From Pseudomonas capeferrum (GTDB taxonomy: Bacteria > Pseudomonadota > Gammaproteobacteria > Pseudomonadales > Pseudomonadaceae): a DNA stretch of 64,000 nucleotides. Under the pieces are notes generated by a model, which worked only from the letters and a program-made list of their open reading frames with translations, did no database searches and was not told where the DNA came from. Where the stretch lies: contig NZ_JAAMQM010000002.1 in the NCBI RefSeq assembly GCF_013523055.1, positions 124,001 through 188,000 of the forward strand, given 5' to 3'. This document shows, piece after piece, positions 63,998 through 64,000 of this stretch; the first letter of the stretch is position 1; each line of letters begins with the position of its first letter. A program made the translations under genes and the position numbers.

Positions 63998-64000
63998 AGA

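Overview
The window is chromosomal DNA of a Pseudomonas, most likely of the P. putida group. The order lysC - rsmA - tRNA-Ser - tRNA-Arg, the bkdR/bkdA1A2B-lpdV locus, the flgZ-flgN-flgM-flgA / cheV-cheR / flgBCD order, amrZ, and many P. putida-type REP palindromes all point there. This assignment rests on gene order and protein recall, not on a database search.

Layout. 1-5 kb is core: the end of lysC, rsmA, one tRNA-Ser and three near-identical tandem tRNA-Arg(ACG) genes, mgtE, amrZ, a lone phnN and a small secreted or membrane protein. 5-7.6 kb is accessory: a broken tRNA-Arg-like gene, a tRNA-Arg(CCU) without encoded CCA, two hypothetical genes with a four-hairpin element between them, and a decayed fatty-acid degradation remnant. 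7.8-12.8 kb holds LysR, porin, MFS transporter and M20 amidohydrolase genes, which look like one uptake-and-hydrolysis unit. 12.9-17.4 kb is a graveyard of broken IS3- and IS5-family elements around one lactonase-like gene. 17.5-20.6 kb has a secreted endonuclease and a GAF-PAS-PAS-GGDEF diguanylate cyclase.

20.6-35.6 kb is mostly amine and amide catabolism: a broken FAD amine oxidase, an aldehyde dehydrogenase, a LuxR regulator, a class-III aminotransferase and an APC permease. These are followed by a solute-binding protein, a divergent LysR gene, and a four-gene operon (flavin monooxygenase, RidA, DUF1028, ArgE-like deacylase) whose substrate I cannot name. 35.9-46.6 kb carries a secreted glycosidase-like protein, a 94-bp-arm palindrome, an acyltransferase, a DUF1206 membrane protein, a hybrid histidine kinase and a CHASE-PAS-GGDEF-EAL protein. 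46.7-48 kb is a yddG-type exporter gene cut short by a 22/23-bp minisatellite. 48-53.7 kb is the complete branched-chain keto acid dehydrogenase operon with its Lrp-type regulator. 54-57 kb has a glutamine-synthetase-like ligase and an MFS transporter. 57-64 kb is the start of a flagellar cluster, with recognisable sigma-28 promoters for flgM and cheV and a sigma-54 promoter for flgB.

The most unusual structure is in the repeats. Three independent tandem arrays (units of about 140, 22/23 and 38 bp) each lie between oppositely oriented REP palindromes, as if the interior of a REP doublet (REPIN) had expanded. Ordinary unexpanded doublets are also present, one with two identical 43-bp arms. The best candidate for an undescribed biochemical system is the monooxygenase-RidA-DUF1028-deacylase operon.
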